Below are positions 1-11,965 of a stretch of 64,000 nucleotides of DNA, piece after piece. Made by a program: the position numbers and the translations under genes. Within the stretch, counting starts at the first letter, position 1. The number at the start of each line of letters is the position of its first letter. Under the pieces are notes generated by a model. That model was not told the DNA's origin. It ran no database searches and worked only from the letters and a program-made list of their open reading frames with translations. The DNA lies in the NCBI GenBank assembly GCA_963573315.1, contig OY752140.1:3162001-3226000 (forward strand), in the 5' to 3' direction. Origin of the DNA: Entomortierella parvispora. Its lineage: Eukaryota > Mortierellomycota > Mortierellomycetes > Mortierellales > Mortierellaceae.

Positions 1-406
1 GAGTGAGAGAGAGAGAGAAGAAGGAAGAAGGTTCGTGCTAGGCTACCAGAGGGGCCTGCGGCAAGCATCGCGATGGATGACGGAGGAGGGAAGGAGGGAG
101 GGAAGGGGGCGAGATGAGATGATGAGGACAAGGAACAAGAGGAACACGAAGAACAAGAAGAACAAGGAGGTGTGCTGCTCCGCCCATGGAAGGAGGGTCT
201 CTCTCTCTGATGGCGGCGGCGGTCCACTCTGCCGTTTCTGTGAGTATAAAAAGAGGGCGCCCTTTCTATGTCCCTTCCTTCCCACAAAGACCTCATCCCT
301 GCACGTGACTGTTACACGTCATAGAACTTTTTATTTATCTGTCCTGATCTGCCCTTTTACACACATCCTCTCTTCTACTCCCCATTCATTCATTCACTCT
401 CCCACC
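1..406 (+). promoter_or_regulatory. Upstream region of the aspartyl-tRNA synthetase gene
   Basis: The first 20 bases are a GA repeat. A TATAAAAA box lies at 245-252, which would put the transcription start near 275 and give a leader of about 130 nt before the ATG at 407. A CACGTG hexamer at 302-307 then falls just inside the predicted leader. Nothing else in this stretch looks coding; the open frame that crosses it begins with a non-ATG codon and is low-complexity. Confidence 0.6.
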
Positions 407-2631
407 ATGGCCGACGCAGAGCAGATCGAACAAGTCACCAAGCAGGTCCAGGACGTCATCCTCGAGTAAGAACGCCCTCCACCCTGCAGCGCCTGCGGGC
501 ACCTCCTCTCCCCGCCAAAGTTTTGTTTTCAGCTACCGAGCTTGTTGGTCCCGATTCACTGATTCCCTCCCATTCCTCTTTCTAGTGCTGAAGGCAAGCC
601 CCTCTCCAAGGGTGCCCTCAAGAAGCTCGAGAAGGAGAAACTCAAGAAGGAGAGAGCCGAGAAGGACGCTCTTGCCCGCAAGGCTCTAGAGGAGGCCAAG
701 GCCGCCAACACCCCTGTACATCTTTTTTAACCTTTTTTTTTTGCAGAGTGGAAAACCATACCGACTGCAGGAAGCATTGCTCATCCCATGAACCCATCTT
801 CAACAATGTTTCTAGGACTGCTCCAAGGGCCTTTACGGAAAGAAGCCCATGAACCGCTCCGAGGATCGCCCTGGTAAGTCACATGGGAAAAACCACGTCT
901 TTTCCTGTAACAGAAAAAAAATCTTTGTGGCCACATTCTAATCTTGCCATGGATCTACAAATATAGGTCTCAAGTACGAAAAGCTTCCCGATATTAATGC
1001 CGGCCGTGCTGGTGACAAGGTCTGGATCCGTGCCCGTGTGCAGACTTGCCGTCCTACCGGTAAGGATAACAAACTAGGATGCAAAAGTAATATTAGGTGT
1101 GATACACTCTTTCTGACTTTTACGTCTTAAATTTCATCTCAAGGTGGCAACATGTGCTTCTTTGTTCTCCGTCAGAACAGCAGCACTATCCAGGGACTCG
1201 TTGTCTGTGACAAGGAGACCATCAGCAAGCAGATGGTCAAGTTTTCTCAGGGAATTCCTACAGAGTCCATCGTGTTGTTGGAGGGAACTATCGCTGTGCC
1301 CAAGGAGCCCGTCACTGGATGCACTGTTCAGGATGCCGAGATTGCTATCAGCCAATTGTTCGTGACTGGCGAGGCCCAGGGTCGTCTTCCTTTCAACTTG
1401 GCTGATGCCTCTCGTCCCGAGACCGACTTCGAGAAGGAGGACGCGCAATTCAGCAAAGTCAGCTTGCACACTCGTCTTGAGCACCGTGTCTTCGATCTCC
1501 GCGTAAGTCTTCTTGATGCATTGCCATCTCTTTTGATACCAAGCTGTAGTCATTATATCATTATTCAATAGGACTGACCATTTATCTTTCTTCCTCTCAC
1601 AGACCATCACCAACCAGTCCATCTTCCGTATTCAAGCTGGTGTCTGCAGACTCTTCCGCGAATTCCTGGAGAAGAAGGGCTTCATGGAGATCCATACCCC
1701 AAAGATTATTAACGCTGCCTCTGAGGGAGGTGCCAACGTCTTCAAGGTCAAGTACTTCGACAGTAAGTCCTTTTCTTTTTTTTTTTTTTGAATATATATC
1801 TGATGGTCACAAACGGCGATAACTAATAGTTGGTTTATTGAATGTTTAGCTGATGCCTTCTTGGCCCAGTCTCCTCAGTTCTACAAGCAGATGGTTGTCT
1901 GCGGTGACTTTGAGCGCGTCTTTGAGATCGGCAGTGTCTTCCGTGCTGAAAACTCCTTCACTCATCGCCACATGACCGAGTTCATCGGACTGGATTTGGA
2001 AATGGCTTTCGAGGAGCACTACCATGAGATTTTGGACGTCTTTGACGAGCTGTTTGTGCACATCTTCACTGGATTGGAGACCGAGTACGCTGCTGATCTC
2101 GAGGTCGTCCACCGTCAGTACCCCTTTGAAAAATTCCAGTTCTTGCCAAAGACTCTTCGCTTGGAGTACAAGGATGCTGTTGCCTTGTTGCGCGAGAACG
2201 GAGTGGAGATGGGTGACTACGATGATTTGTCGACAGAGATTGAGAAGAAGCTCGGCCAGTTGGTCAAGGCCAAGTACCACACTGACTTCTTCATGTTGGA
2301 CAAGTTCCCTCTCGAGGTCCGTCCCTTCTACACCATGCCCGACCCCAACAACCCCAAGTACTCCAACTCGTACGATTTCTTCATGCGTGGTGAAGAGATC
2401 TTGTCTGGAGCTCAGCGTATCCACGACCCCGACTTTTTGATCGAGCGTGCCAAGGCTCATGGCGTCGATCCCGAGTCAGTCAAGCACTATGTTGATGCCT
2501 TCCGCATGGGTGCCCCACCACACGGAGGTGGAGGAATCGGTTTGGAGCGTGTCATCTTCTTTTACCTTAACTTGGGCAACATTCGTCGCGTGTCTCTCTT
2601 CCCTCGCGACCCCAACCGCCTCACGCCTTAG
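407..2631 (+). CDS. DPS1: Cytosolic aspartyl-tRNA synthetase (class IIb)
   Basis: Charges tRNA-Asp with aspartate in the cytosol. Seven exons: 407-465, 586-715, 816-873, 967-1059, 1144-1502, 1603-1762, 1850-2631, all GT-AG and phase-consistent, giving 546 residues, the usual size for fungal and animal cytosolic AspRS. The protein opens with a Lys/Glu-rich extension typical of eukaryotic AspRS (exons 1-2), then an OB-fold anticodon-binding domain (exons 4-5), then the class II catalytic core. Motif 1 lies around [10 protein letters not shown], motif 2 is [15 protein letters not shown] with the ATP-contacting Arg, and motif 3 is GGIGLERV. The C-terminus [10 protein letters not shown] is the conserved eukaryotic ending. 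The ATG at 407 is the first after the TATA box and sits in a good context (ACCATGG). The lack of a mitochondrial presequence argues for the cytosolic enzyme. Confidence 0.96.
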
Positions 2632-3277
2632 ATGGACAGCAGCATATCTTTGGGAGGAGCTATATCGCCTCATAGCCACCAGTAGTAAAGAATTATTTCA
2701 ATTTTTATTTTCTTTAATGTTTTTGCTTTTGAGAGACTAGGCCTTTTGAACTAACGTCAGATTGGGGTATCATATTCTCAAACTGTGAAAGAGAGCAAGA
2801 GATCAGCTCTGCTCACACGTTCTTGTCCTTCTTCAGAGGAAGCAGAGATCACTTGATTTGTTGCCGATCATTTGCTGCCGCTCGAGCGTTAACGTCCGCC
2901 CTGCTGCCTTTCTTTGAGGACAAGCTCGCTCACTCCTTGCAAGCTGCCTTGAAAAAAAAAATTACAAAGATCGGGCAATGCATCCCCATACAGCTTACTT
3001 TCGCAATTATAGCCTCCCTTTTTCGAAAGTTATCGAATGAGTCAGCGAGGGTCGGCACCATAGATTCTAGCCCTAGCCGAATCTCTTTTTGAAACTGCAA
3101 AGTTATAAGCGTGAGCCGAGACGCTGGAACCCGTAAAAAATGATGGCGCCTTCCTTAAAGAGTCAATCATGCATTCAAACAGCGGAGGTGACCAGACGAC
3201 CAAAGACCCAATACGGATGTAGGCTCAACTGATGAACCGTTTCGGGTTTTCTTTTCCTGCTCTCCTTGATTTCCATA

Positions 3278-3310
<33 letters not shown>

Positions 3311-4174
3311 GATCAATTACATATATGGCGTGTTCGTCGTTGCCTCGAACGAGAGCTTGTTAACGTGTTGAAGAGTACCATGGAGCCCACGTATACTCCT
3401 GGTAGTACAAAACACAAGGAACACACGGACCAGGTATGCAGGTCAAGGCGGAAAGGCAGGGCTTCAGTTTTGACCAAGCCAATTGCCTGTGCCTTGCTTC
3501 TTTGTTTGGGGTTTATGAACATGAATGAAGGAAGAATGGCGCAGGGAGAAGAACGACCAGCTCAGGGGCTGGATAGAGAAGGGGCATTAATTTCACAAAG
3601 AAAAAAAAAAGAGCAAGAGAACGGAGAGAGAGATCAACTGAGGGAGAATGAGGGAGGGAAGGAGAAGAGACGATCGCCTCGATGTAAACGTTGGGGCCAT
3701 GCTTCTGCTGACACTATTAATATGGGGTGCCCAAAAAAAAGAAGCTGAAGAAAAGAAAGAATGCATGCTTGACCCGATTCTCTTGGAGGTCAATCTTCTT
3801 TTCAACTTCCTTTCCTTTGCTCTGACCCTTTTCCTTTCCACTCATTCTCTCTCGTTTCGATTCGTCATCATTCCCTTTATCTGTCTTTGCTTGCTATTCA
3901 TTTTCTTCTGCTGTCCTCGTAAAAAAAAAGAACTGTTTCTTCAAACAAAAAGGCAATGCCATCTTCACGCTCACACCATGGCGCTTGCCAAGGGTCATCA
4001 CGACTCGCGCTTCTTTTCATGCTTGCTATTTCAACACCCTTCTCGACCCTCCAACATACTTCCTTGCTCAAGACTGGAGGTCTTGTTGGAGGAAACAGTG
4101 GTGGCTCCTTGCCATATAAAACGATCGCCATGATATCTGGTCCTCAAGGACGCGTGTCTACTCTTTCAACCATC
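2632..4174. other. Intergenic region with promoter of the first FWNP gene
   Basis: No convincing coding sequence. It holds an A18-type homopolymer followed by GAAAA repeats near 3279-3310. A TATAAAA box at 4115-4121 lies 54 nt before the ATG at 4175 and is the most likely core promoter of the downstream membrane protein. Longer open frames that begin at 3648 or 3956 run through this promoter and are therefore probably not translated. Confidence 0.55.
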
Positions 4175-5110
4175 ATGACATCCGCAGTTTGCTCAACAGC
4201 CACGGCAAAGTGGCTCTACTCTTCCAGTTGGATCCTCCTCTCCTCACTTCCGGGTCTAATGATTGTCGAAAGTGCTCCAGTGACGATACCCAATGGCGGG
4301 ATCACTGTCGCGCCTGATCCAGTAGTCGTTGGAGGCGTTCTCGGTGGTAACAGCGGCAGTGGCAGTGGCAGTGGCAGCAGCAGCAAGAAGCCGTCTCAAG
4401 CTGGCCCAAGTCCAAGTTCGTCTAATTCTTTGGCACCGTCCACAGCAGCACAATCCTCGCCATCACAATCTCCTATTTCTTCACCTTCCGCCGCATCTCC
4501 ATCCTCAGGCACCAATACTCCTAATGTCCTTCCCCCTTCTTCTTCTCCTCCTCAAGTTTCTTCCAGCCCCGGTCCTAATTCTACCAACAGCAAAGCTGGC
4601 GGCTCTGGGAGCGGAGCCGATGAAAATTGCTCTAGCGCTGGAGCCGTTCTAGTCTCTTGCAGTTTTGGGCCTGATGCTTCCCCTTCTGGCTCATCATCTT
4701 TGCCCTTTGGCGCAGATTGGCCGCCCACGCCCAGTTCCTCCATGACCTCTAGCTCGGTCAATAATCATGACAATAATAATAGCAATGATAATAACGCTCC
4801 TCCACAAGGTGGTGTCGCCCCTGGTACCCAAACCTCGGCTACGGCGATCAAGGCCGCCATTATCTCGATCGCCAGTATAGCTGCTTTGGGAATCGTGATC
4901 ATGGCCATCTTGGTCGTTCGACGCAAAAAGCAGCTCAAGCAGCAACACGAGGAAGAACAGGCTTCCTTCAACGCCTACGGTGCCTACCATAGCGGGAAGA
5001 CGAGACGACTAAAGAAAACCGATCAACACGTTGGTTTGAATTCTTTCTGTTCCACCGACACCAGGTCCTCGGTACCATTGAAACCCTTGGAGCAGTTTTG
5101 GAATCCGTAG
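4175..5110 (+). CDS. Ser-rich single-pass membrane protein ending in FWNP
   Basis: Unrecognised family; 311 residues, no intron seen. The layout is that of a type I membrane protein: a hydrophobic N-terminus (residues about 10-30) that could be a signal peptide, a long Ser/Pro/Gly/Asn-rich stalk likely to be O-glycosylated, one transmembrane helix at about 224-248, a basic stop-transfer RRKKQ and a 60-residue cytosolic tail. The tail contains AYGAYH and ends PLEQFWNP. A second gene at 26.5-27.5 kb has the same transmembrane pattern, AYDAYH block and PLEEFWNP ending, so the two are paralogs. The start at 4175 is preferred over in-frame ATGs at 3956 and 4130 because it lies 54 nt after a TATA box and its N-terminus resembles that of the paralog. 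A wall-sensor or adhesin role is only a guess from architecture. Confidence 0.75.
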   Translation: MTSAVCSTATAKWLYSSSWILLSSLPGLMIVESAPVTIPNGGITVAPDPVVVGGVLGGNSGSGSGSGSSSKKPSQAGPSPSSSNSLAPSTAAQSSPSQSPISSPSAASPSSGTNTPNVLPPSSSPPQVSSSPGPNSTNSKAGGSGSGADENCSSAGAVLVSCSFGPDASPSGSSSLPFGADWPPTPSSSMTSSSVNNHDNNNSNDNNAPPQGGVAPGTQTSATAIKAAIISIASIAALGIVIMAILVVRRKKQLKQQHEEEQASFNAYGAYHSGKTRRLKKTDQHVGLNSFCSTDTRSSVPLKPLEQFWNP

Positions 5111-5290
5111 ATCGTAAAATAAATGACACGCAACTCTACCTTAGCTGTTTCATGCATGGGTAGGATAGTACCAGTGACACTGGATACGTAGTAAGAATAA
5201 CATTGTTTCTTTATGCAAGGTTTTTTTGTGTTTGGGATGCGAGTATATAAGAGAGATTAGAAAGAGAAAAAAAAGAAAAATACCTCCCAA

Positions 5291-8083
5291 TTATGAAGAC
5301 CTTTCCTTCTTCTCCTTTTTCTCCTTCTTTTCCTTCTTCTCCTTCTTCTCTTTCTTGTCCTCATCATCACTGCCCTTCTTCTTTTTCCGTGATGACGATT
5401 CTTGATCTTCCTCCTCCCGCTCCTCGCTCTCGGCCTTGCGCTTCTTCTTGTCCTTCTTTGACTTTTTGCTACTCGTCGTCTCCTCAGCCTCCCCAGCGGC
5501 CGCCTTGGCCTTCAAGGCTGCCTTCTCTTCCCGCTCACGCTTCTCGTTCTCGCGTTGACGTCTCTTGATAGGATCCCAATCCTTGTCCAACTCCTGATCC
5601 TTGACCTGGGACTTGAGTTTGTGTCTGAACATTTGCACGCGGTTCTTCTTGGAGTACTTCTTGATGTCACTCTCCTGCTCATCCGGACGTCTGTAAGCAG
5701 CAAACTTCTTGAGCGACACAAACTCGTTCAAGTCCTTGTCGTCTGCCAACAAAATCTCGACGGGTGTCAAACCGAAAGCAGAGGGCTTGACCTTGTGGTA
5801 CTTGAAGCGCGTGGGCAAGTCGCCGACCTAGGAAAATAAAAGAACAAGTATGAGTAAACACAGCCTTGCCTGAAATGATGACAATGATCGATGGTCGATG
5901 GTCGATGAAAAAAAGAAAAAAAGCGGGGGGCATACCATATCTTCGTAATCCAGTTGGTAGTAGTCATCCAGGTAGGTGTTAAAGTCCTTCTTCTTGTCAG
6001 CATCGAGCATCGTCCGTGCAGCCTGCAGGGCGGCAGAAGCAGTCTTAATTCCGTCCGCACGCGCCTTCTTGGCCAGCTTCTTTTCTTCCTTTTCACGTTG
6101 TGCACGCTCCTTTTTGGTTTCCTTCTTGTTGGATGGCGCCTTTCCATAGCTCTCGCCTCCTGGCATGTAATCGGCATCCATAAGGATGTCCTCATCTTCG
6201 CCCTCGCCGTATCCGTATTCGTCGTAGTAGCCTTCCTGGTCATAGCCCTCATAGCCCTCCTCCTCCTCGGGAATAGGGGCATAGGCTTCTTCCTCTTCGG
6301 CGACCTCCTCTTCTTCTTCTTCCTCCTTATCCTCTGCCTCGGCTTTTGAAGCTGCATCGTCGCTCAAGTCCTCAATATCGCCCAGATCAATATCGTCCTC
6401 AAAGACAGGTTTTTCGTTCTCATCGCCTTCGTAGTACTTGTCACTGAACATGGTCTCCATCTTTTGGTCATAGTCCTCGGGGTTGAACTCGGTCTCGAGA
6501 TCAATCTCATCGAAACCAACAGTCTTGTTGCCAGTAATCTCCTGAATTTGCTTAAGTTTGTCGAAAATCTCTTGCTTCTTGAGATTCTTGGCCCGCTTGA
6601 GCTCTTCCAGTTTCCGGACCTTCTCTTCCGCCTTGCGTTCCTTGGCAGCTTGGCGTTGACGTTTGCGCTTATCATCCTTGCTACGGACAGAGTCGTCAAT
6701 TGTACGAGCGTATCCTGTGAGCTTGTTGCCCTCACTGTGTATATACAAAATAAAAACAGAGTTAGCAATGAGCAAAAAAAAAAAAAAACCTCGACAGCTA
6801 CATGTATGATATGAGGAAGAGTCAACAGAAAAAAAAAACTTACGCATCCTCGAATCGAAAGTTGTACTTTGACTCGAATTCATCAGCGGCATCGAGCTCA
6901 TCCTCAGACTTTTCAAGCTCATCCAAATCGTCCTCACGAACAATCTCCTGGTATGCAGCCGACTTTTTCTGCGACTTGTCAATCCATCCACGGTTCAAGA
7001 TATAACTGTGGTTGTCAAGTCAAGCAAGAAGAAAAGAAAAAAAAGAGAAATTGATCAGCAAATAAGAAATACAGAGTCATGTGCCAAAGGTCCAATGCAA
7101 ATGATAGGCCCTCTGTTTTTTGAGACTGAAAAAATAACTTACTCCATGAGGAAAGCCTCGTCCTTGTCCATGGTAGGAGCGTTCTTGTACTCTCTCCAGT
7201 CCTGGAAGGCAGTAGCACCACCGCTCTTGGAACCCATGCTCTCCATCAAGAACCGCTTATAATCTTCCTCCTCTGCCTCTTCATCTTCTTTTGTCTTTGC
7301 CTTTTGGGTAAAGAAGGAATCTTCGCCATCCTGTTCATCGTCGTCATCGCCGCCCATGAAGGCATCCTTCATCTCCCGCTTCAAGTATTCCTGTTGTTCC
7401 ACATGCGTCATCTCTGAGATATCCTTCTTCAACTGTCTGTCCTCAGCCTCCTCATTGACCATGCCTCCGTCCTCCAAAAGAACTTTTCGGTGATAATCCT
7501 TCAAGTTCATGGGCTTGTTCTTTTTTTCCTCGACCTGTTTCTCCTTCCACTGTTTCCTGGCCTTTTCCATTTCAGAAGGGATAAAGAAATGAGATGTGGC
7601 TTCGTAAATCTTTGGATCCTGTGCACGAATCAACCCAATGGTCTTCATGATCTGTCCATCCACTGCGGGCGTGACCAACTCTCCGATCTCGTCCTCTTCC
7701 TCATCCTCCTCGGAATCGTACGAGTCGTAATCGTAATCGGCGTTCTTGGTATAACCGTATTTGTGCTGACGCTCTGCAATCACGGCCAGACGGCCCTCGT
7801 CCATATCTCCATACTTGTCGCGAACTTTGAAAGAGAGAAAAAAAAAGTAAAAGAGAAAAAAGGAAAAAAAAAATGTGTTGCGTTGCTATTAGTTATCTTG
7901 AACTAGCTGTACTACTTTCTTTTTGGAATAGATGCCGAGTCGAAAAAGATTCTCTTCAGTGTCTGCATGGTCCAGACAAGAATCAAGGCACATACTTGCA
8001 GACAACTCTTGGTTGCGCTTTTTGGACTCATACTGGTCGGCAAACTCCTTGTTAATCTTGAAGGAAATCTCTTCCTCCTCCAT
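5291..8083 (-). CDS. KRI1: Kri1 homolog, nucleolar 40S ribosome-biogenesis factor
   Basis: Kri1 works with Krr1 in the nucleolus in 18S rRNA maturation and small-subunit assembly. Five exons read on the minus strand: 8083-7996, 7824-7143, 7005-6844, 6734-5936, 5827-5291, giving 755 residues. Family hallmarks are visible: an N-terminal IRDKYGDMDEGRLA-type region, acidic stretches, the Kri1 core block around FNPEDYDQKMETMFSDKYY in exon 4, and the conserved C-terminal domain spanning the exon 4/5 junction (DDYYQLDYEDM joined to VGDLPTRFKY, then VEILLADDKDLNEFVSLKK). The protein ends in a Lys/Glu-rich tail, common in nucleolar proteins. The start is the first ATG of a frame that reads MEEEEISFKINKEFADQYE. 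A CACGTG site lies 179 nt upstream. All four introns are 99-171 nt and rich in A/T runs. Confidence 0.94.
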
Positions 8084-8308
8084 GATGAATAAAGATGGGT
8101 GGGTGTGATGTGGTGTGGGGTGGGGTAGAGTGAGGCGATGTGAATGTGAAAGGGATGGGGTTCGGCGTTGTCGAGACGAGGAATGCGAATGACACCTTTG
8201 CTTTGCATGCGTTTGTGGAAAGCAACAAAGGAAAAAAAAAGAAAAAAAAGTAAATAATTATCACGTGACGTGACTGCGATCACGATTCTTTCTTTTTTTT
8301 ATTTTTTT
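8084..8308 (-). promoter_or_regulatory. Short KRI1 upstream region with CACGTGACGTGA
   Basis: This 225-nt gap lies between the 3' end of the Q-rich gene and the KRI1 start. It carries CACGTG at 8262-8267 inside CACGTGACGTGA, two overlapping copies of a CGTGA half-site. No TATA box is obvious. Confidence 0.4.
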
Positions 8309-11300
8309 TCACTCTCGCGGACTCCTCAACCCAACTGGTTTCTTGGGAACCGCAGGAGGAACGCTAGGTGACCGACTAAGGACGCTCAATCTCTTCACAT
8401 CCAATGGACGTGGTGTGCTACCCTCGGAGGCCATCTGAGGCGGTGTATTCTTCCCATCTGAAGAAGATGATCTCGAACTGTGAGAGCCCTGATTACCTTG
8501 ACGGTCTTGCTCTGACGTGTGCTCCAAAGTCGGGACAACCTCCTGAGAAACCTTGGCCATCCCTCCAACCGCTCTTGGTGCCGGTCTGGGGGAAGGCCTC
8601 AGTGCTGCTCTTTGATTAGGGAACGGATTAAAGACCTGGCTAGTCCTGTTATTGACTCTCAATGGAGCCACTGGTGATGCCGACAGATGTGTCGAGTCCG
8701 TATTCATGTTCGATATCGGCGCTGGTGTTGATGTGGGCTCGATCACAGAAACTGGCCGAGGAGCGGGTCGAGGGGTGGGCCTTGGTGCAAAGCGCTCCGC
8801 CCTACTGGGCCTCCGCAAAGCCTCCTCTTCTTCCTCTTCCTCTTCTTCATGAAACTCGTCCTCCTTCCCTTCTTTATCGCCCCAGGCATGCCCTTGTTGT
8901 TGATCGACTTCCGCTTGGTGCGATGTATGACTAGGTAGGTGCTCCGAAGGCTCAGTTCCAACAGATGTCTGTTGAGTGGAGCCTGCTGCATTTGCAGATG
9001 CACTCTCAGTGGACGTGGAACCGCTGTCATGGCTCTGTAATTGCCTTTCAGAATCGTGCAAATCCATGGCCTTAAAGTCGTTCGTAACTTCCTCCTGTGA
9101 TGGTTCTTCTACCAAGATCGCTTGCGGCGCTCGTCTGAACGGCGGGGGTTTAGGTGGATTGGCTCTGATCTGGGGAAGGACTTCAGCTGAGGATGCTTCG
9201 TTTTCAACCGGTGCAGCGCCAAGAGTGGGACCACCCAAGTCGTACTGTTCGCCATAGGGTGAGCTCGAATAAATGACAGTGTTCTGTACAGGATGGGCGC
9301 GGGGGTCTACATAACCATCCTGCTGTTGTCCAGAAGAAACTGTTTGAGTGTGCTGGTATTCATGACCTGGAGAGGAGGTTTGATGCTGTTGCGATTGTTG
9401 CTGATGTTGCTGCTGTTGTTGTTGTTGTTGTTGTTGTTGGTGATAATGTGTTTGCTGATGAATAGGTTGTTGTTGTTGTTGCTGTCCTGGCGTGGGCGGG
9501 TATACTGATTGATGCTGGTTTGGAGGCTGTACATATCCTTGATTCTGAAGGGGTTGAGGGCTCCAAGGTCCTGCTTGGTTGTACTGGCCATAAGATGTGA
9601 AGTTATACATTTCGCCGTGCTGGTAGTTTGGATCCTGCGCGCTACTGTAAGGTGACATATTGTACTGTTGTGCCGGTGCCGGCGTCGGATAGTCGGGATG
9701 GTATCCTTGGTATCCAGACTGCAGATGCTGTGGCGCCGGATATCCGGGAAACTGGGCGGCGTAAGGCGAGGGTGCTACGTGCTGGTTGTTATAGGGGTGA
9801 TATTCCTCCTGGCTGTGTTCAATTCCCAGTCCTGCTGGATGGGTGTATGGTGGGTAGACTGCCTGCAACTCCATGTTTTGGACCGTGAGATCATGCACCC
9901 TGCGACTTTCGTAGAGCCCCCTTTCCATTTCCTCGTTCTGCTTTTTGAGTAGCTCCAGTTTTTCTCTATTCTGTCTCTCCTCAAGATCCAACTCGGTAAC
10001 GATTTGTGGAGGATAAAGACTTGGGACCTCTGGCATAGACTGGGGCAGCTCCTGAGCTTTGAGGTGGTTGACGCTAAAGCCATAGGGCACAGGCATACGA
10101 GTCGGTACTTGAGCTGGAGTACTGGCGGAGGTTGTTGGCGGATATGGCGATGCATGGTTGGGATAGGGAAGCGTTCTTTCAGGGGGATAGGGTCCATCTC
10201 CTGGAACAGGGACACGGAACCCGTATTGGACTGGCATGCCTGAGACCATTCCCCCTCCCTGCTGCAACTCTGGAGTAGTACCCTGCTTTTTTGTCCCTGT
10301 GTCCGCGGCATTGGCGAAAGGTCTTTGTCGTCGAATGAGCGGCGTGGACGGCACCTCTTCTTCCTCTCGCTCAGAGTCGCCTCTTGAGTGATTCGAAGGT
10401 GGATAGGCGCCTGGTATCGAGTTACTGCTATTACTGTGCTGATGAGCAAATGCAGGATTGAGGCGACCAGGGTGGTTGTAGTCAGTCAAAACAGTTTCTT
10501 CTTCCGTGAATGTCATGCCCAGCGCCGCTGGAGCTTCAGCATGCTTGGCAAACTGGGTGGCATATGTTGGAAGGCTATTAGGGACCGCCACTAAAAGTAG
10601 ACAAGCACCGGTTAATTCAGGACATCGTCATGTAAATATTTATCCAATGCTCAAGCATGCGTCTTTGTCATTGTTTGTACCAGAAGAGGACTTTTGTCGA
10701 CCAGTGTGGCCTGCAGAGAACGGACGAGCGCGCTTTGCGGCTGCAGCTTCCTCTTCCAATTTTTGGCGCATCTCTTCCTGTTTGCGCAGTTTTTCCTCGC
10801 GCTCCTGTCGCCTGCGTTCCTCTTCCTCTTCCTGTTCGCGCTCGCGTTTCTCCCTTTCCTCTCTTTGCCTCTTCAGGATGTCCCGTTGCTTTTGGGCCTC
10901 GAGGTCCTTTTGGCGTTGCTCCTTGGCCCGCCTAGCCTCCATCTCCTGTCTCTGCTCCTCTTCCATCTGGCGCTGCATTGCCAGGACCGAGGCTGGAACG
11001 ACGCCCCGCTGCTGGAGCGTGATCTGACATTCCTGGAAGGCGACTCTGTTATCGTCCAATCTCTTTCGGGCGCTCTGCAACTCTGCGCGGGCCACCTGCT
11101 TGATGTTCTCGATCAGATCCTCAGGTGGAAGGGTGGAGCCCACAATCAAGTTGGCGTGCGAAATCACATCCTGGATAATACTCTCAAACAACTGTAGATC
11201 GATTTCAGTCAGACCCTGCCCCGACCCTGTGCTGGGGTTCGCCTCCTTGAAGCTCGACAAGACCGGTTGCCAGGCCTTGAGCGCATCTCGCTTCAGGTCG

Positions 11301-11965
11301 TCGAGTCGATTTATAGTGTAGTCACCCGGGTTGAAGGAATAGAACCAGGCCAACATCATGGTGGAAAAGTCGGTATGGCTTTCGAAAGTGTCAAGCTCCT
11401 CCCGCAGTTCTCGGACTCGATGTTCGGCCGTGGCAATCTCGATGGACATGGACTCCATTTGCTCCTTCAGGACCACTGTCGGGATTTCATCTTCGGTGGA
11501 CACTGTCTCACTCTGAGAAGAAGACGGGCCAGTCATTCTGTGGAGACCAGGGTTGGGCTGTTGCTGTCTTTGAGGAAGAAGAGGCACTGGGGTAGTGTTG
11601 TTTGCGGGCGGATGCGGTCTTGGCTGAATATGAGGAAAAGGCTGGAGCTGTTGGTGCTGGTGCTGTTGCTGTTGTTGCTGTTGTTGTTGTTGTTGTTGTT
11701 GTTGTTGTGGCGTGTGTGTTGCTGGTCTTGGTTGTGCTGGGCCGGGCGGAAGGGGTGGACGATGCTGTGTTAGTGGCACATAGGTCGTAGCCTGGTGCGG
11801 TCGAGGAAGGGGTTGGATGGGAATGTTGGAATGCTTTCCTCGAACAGGGTCCTGCTGTTTGTTGACCGATGTGTTCGAGTTGTTATTACTGTTCTTTTCA
11901 ACAGAAGAGGGGCTGGAAGAAGAGCCATCCGCTTGGCCAGATGAGGACGAGGGCGAGTTTCCCAT
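8309..11965 (-). CDS. Q/P-rich coiled-coil protein with myristoylation-type N-terminus
   Basis: Family not recognised. Two exons (11965-10681 and 10590-8309; phase 1 intron, acceptor TTTTAG) give 1188 residues. The N-terminus MGNSPS fits the MGxxxS/T N-myristoylation consensus, suggesting membrane attachment. After a Ser/Gln/His-rich segment with a CAA-encoded poly-Q there is a folded-looking region (roughly residues 165-320) and then a long charged coiled coil rich in Glu, Arg and Gln. The second exon product is low-complexity: Tyr/Pro/Gln-rich with a second poly-Q (9392-9440), an acidic EEEEEEEEE run, and a C-terminus of Pro-Arg repeats such as RPTPRPAPRP and VPKKPVGLR that could bind SH3 domains. 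A cortical or endocytic scaffold is possible from this architecture, but no catalytic domain is seen. Confidence 0.8.
9392..9440 (-). repeat. CAA/CAG triplet repeat coding poly-Gln
   Basis: The plus strand shows runs of TTG/CTG that encode poly-Gln on the minus strand inside the Q-rich coiled-coil protein. A similar tract at about 11670-11708 codes a second poly-Gln in the same protein. Such tracts vary in length between strains in many fungi. Confidence 0.7.

Noticed and set aside
1846-2460. 204-codon minus-strand frame opposite AspRS
   Set aside because: Antisense shadow of the conserved synthetase core; similar shadows oppose KRI1, the phosphatase, ODC, JEN1 and the phosphate transporter.
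3956-4174. N-terminal extension of the first FWNP protein
   Set aside because: The extension spans a TATA box at 4115-4121, so the transcript most likely begins after it; the shorter start also matches the paralog better.
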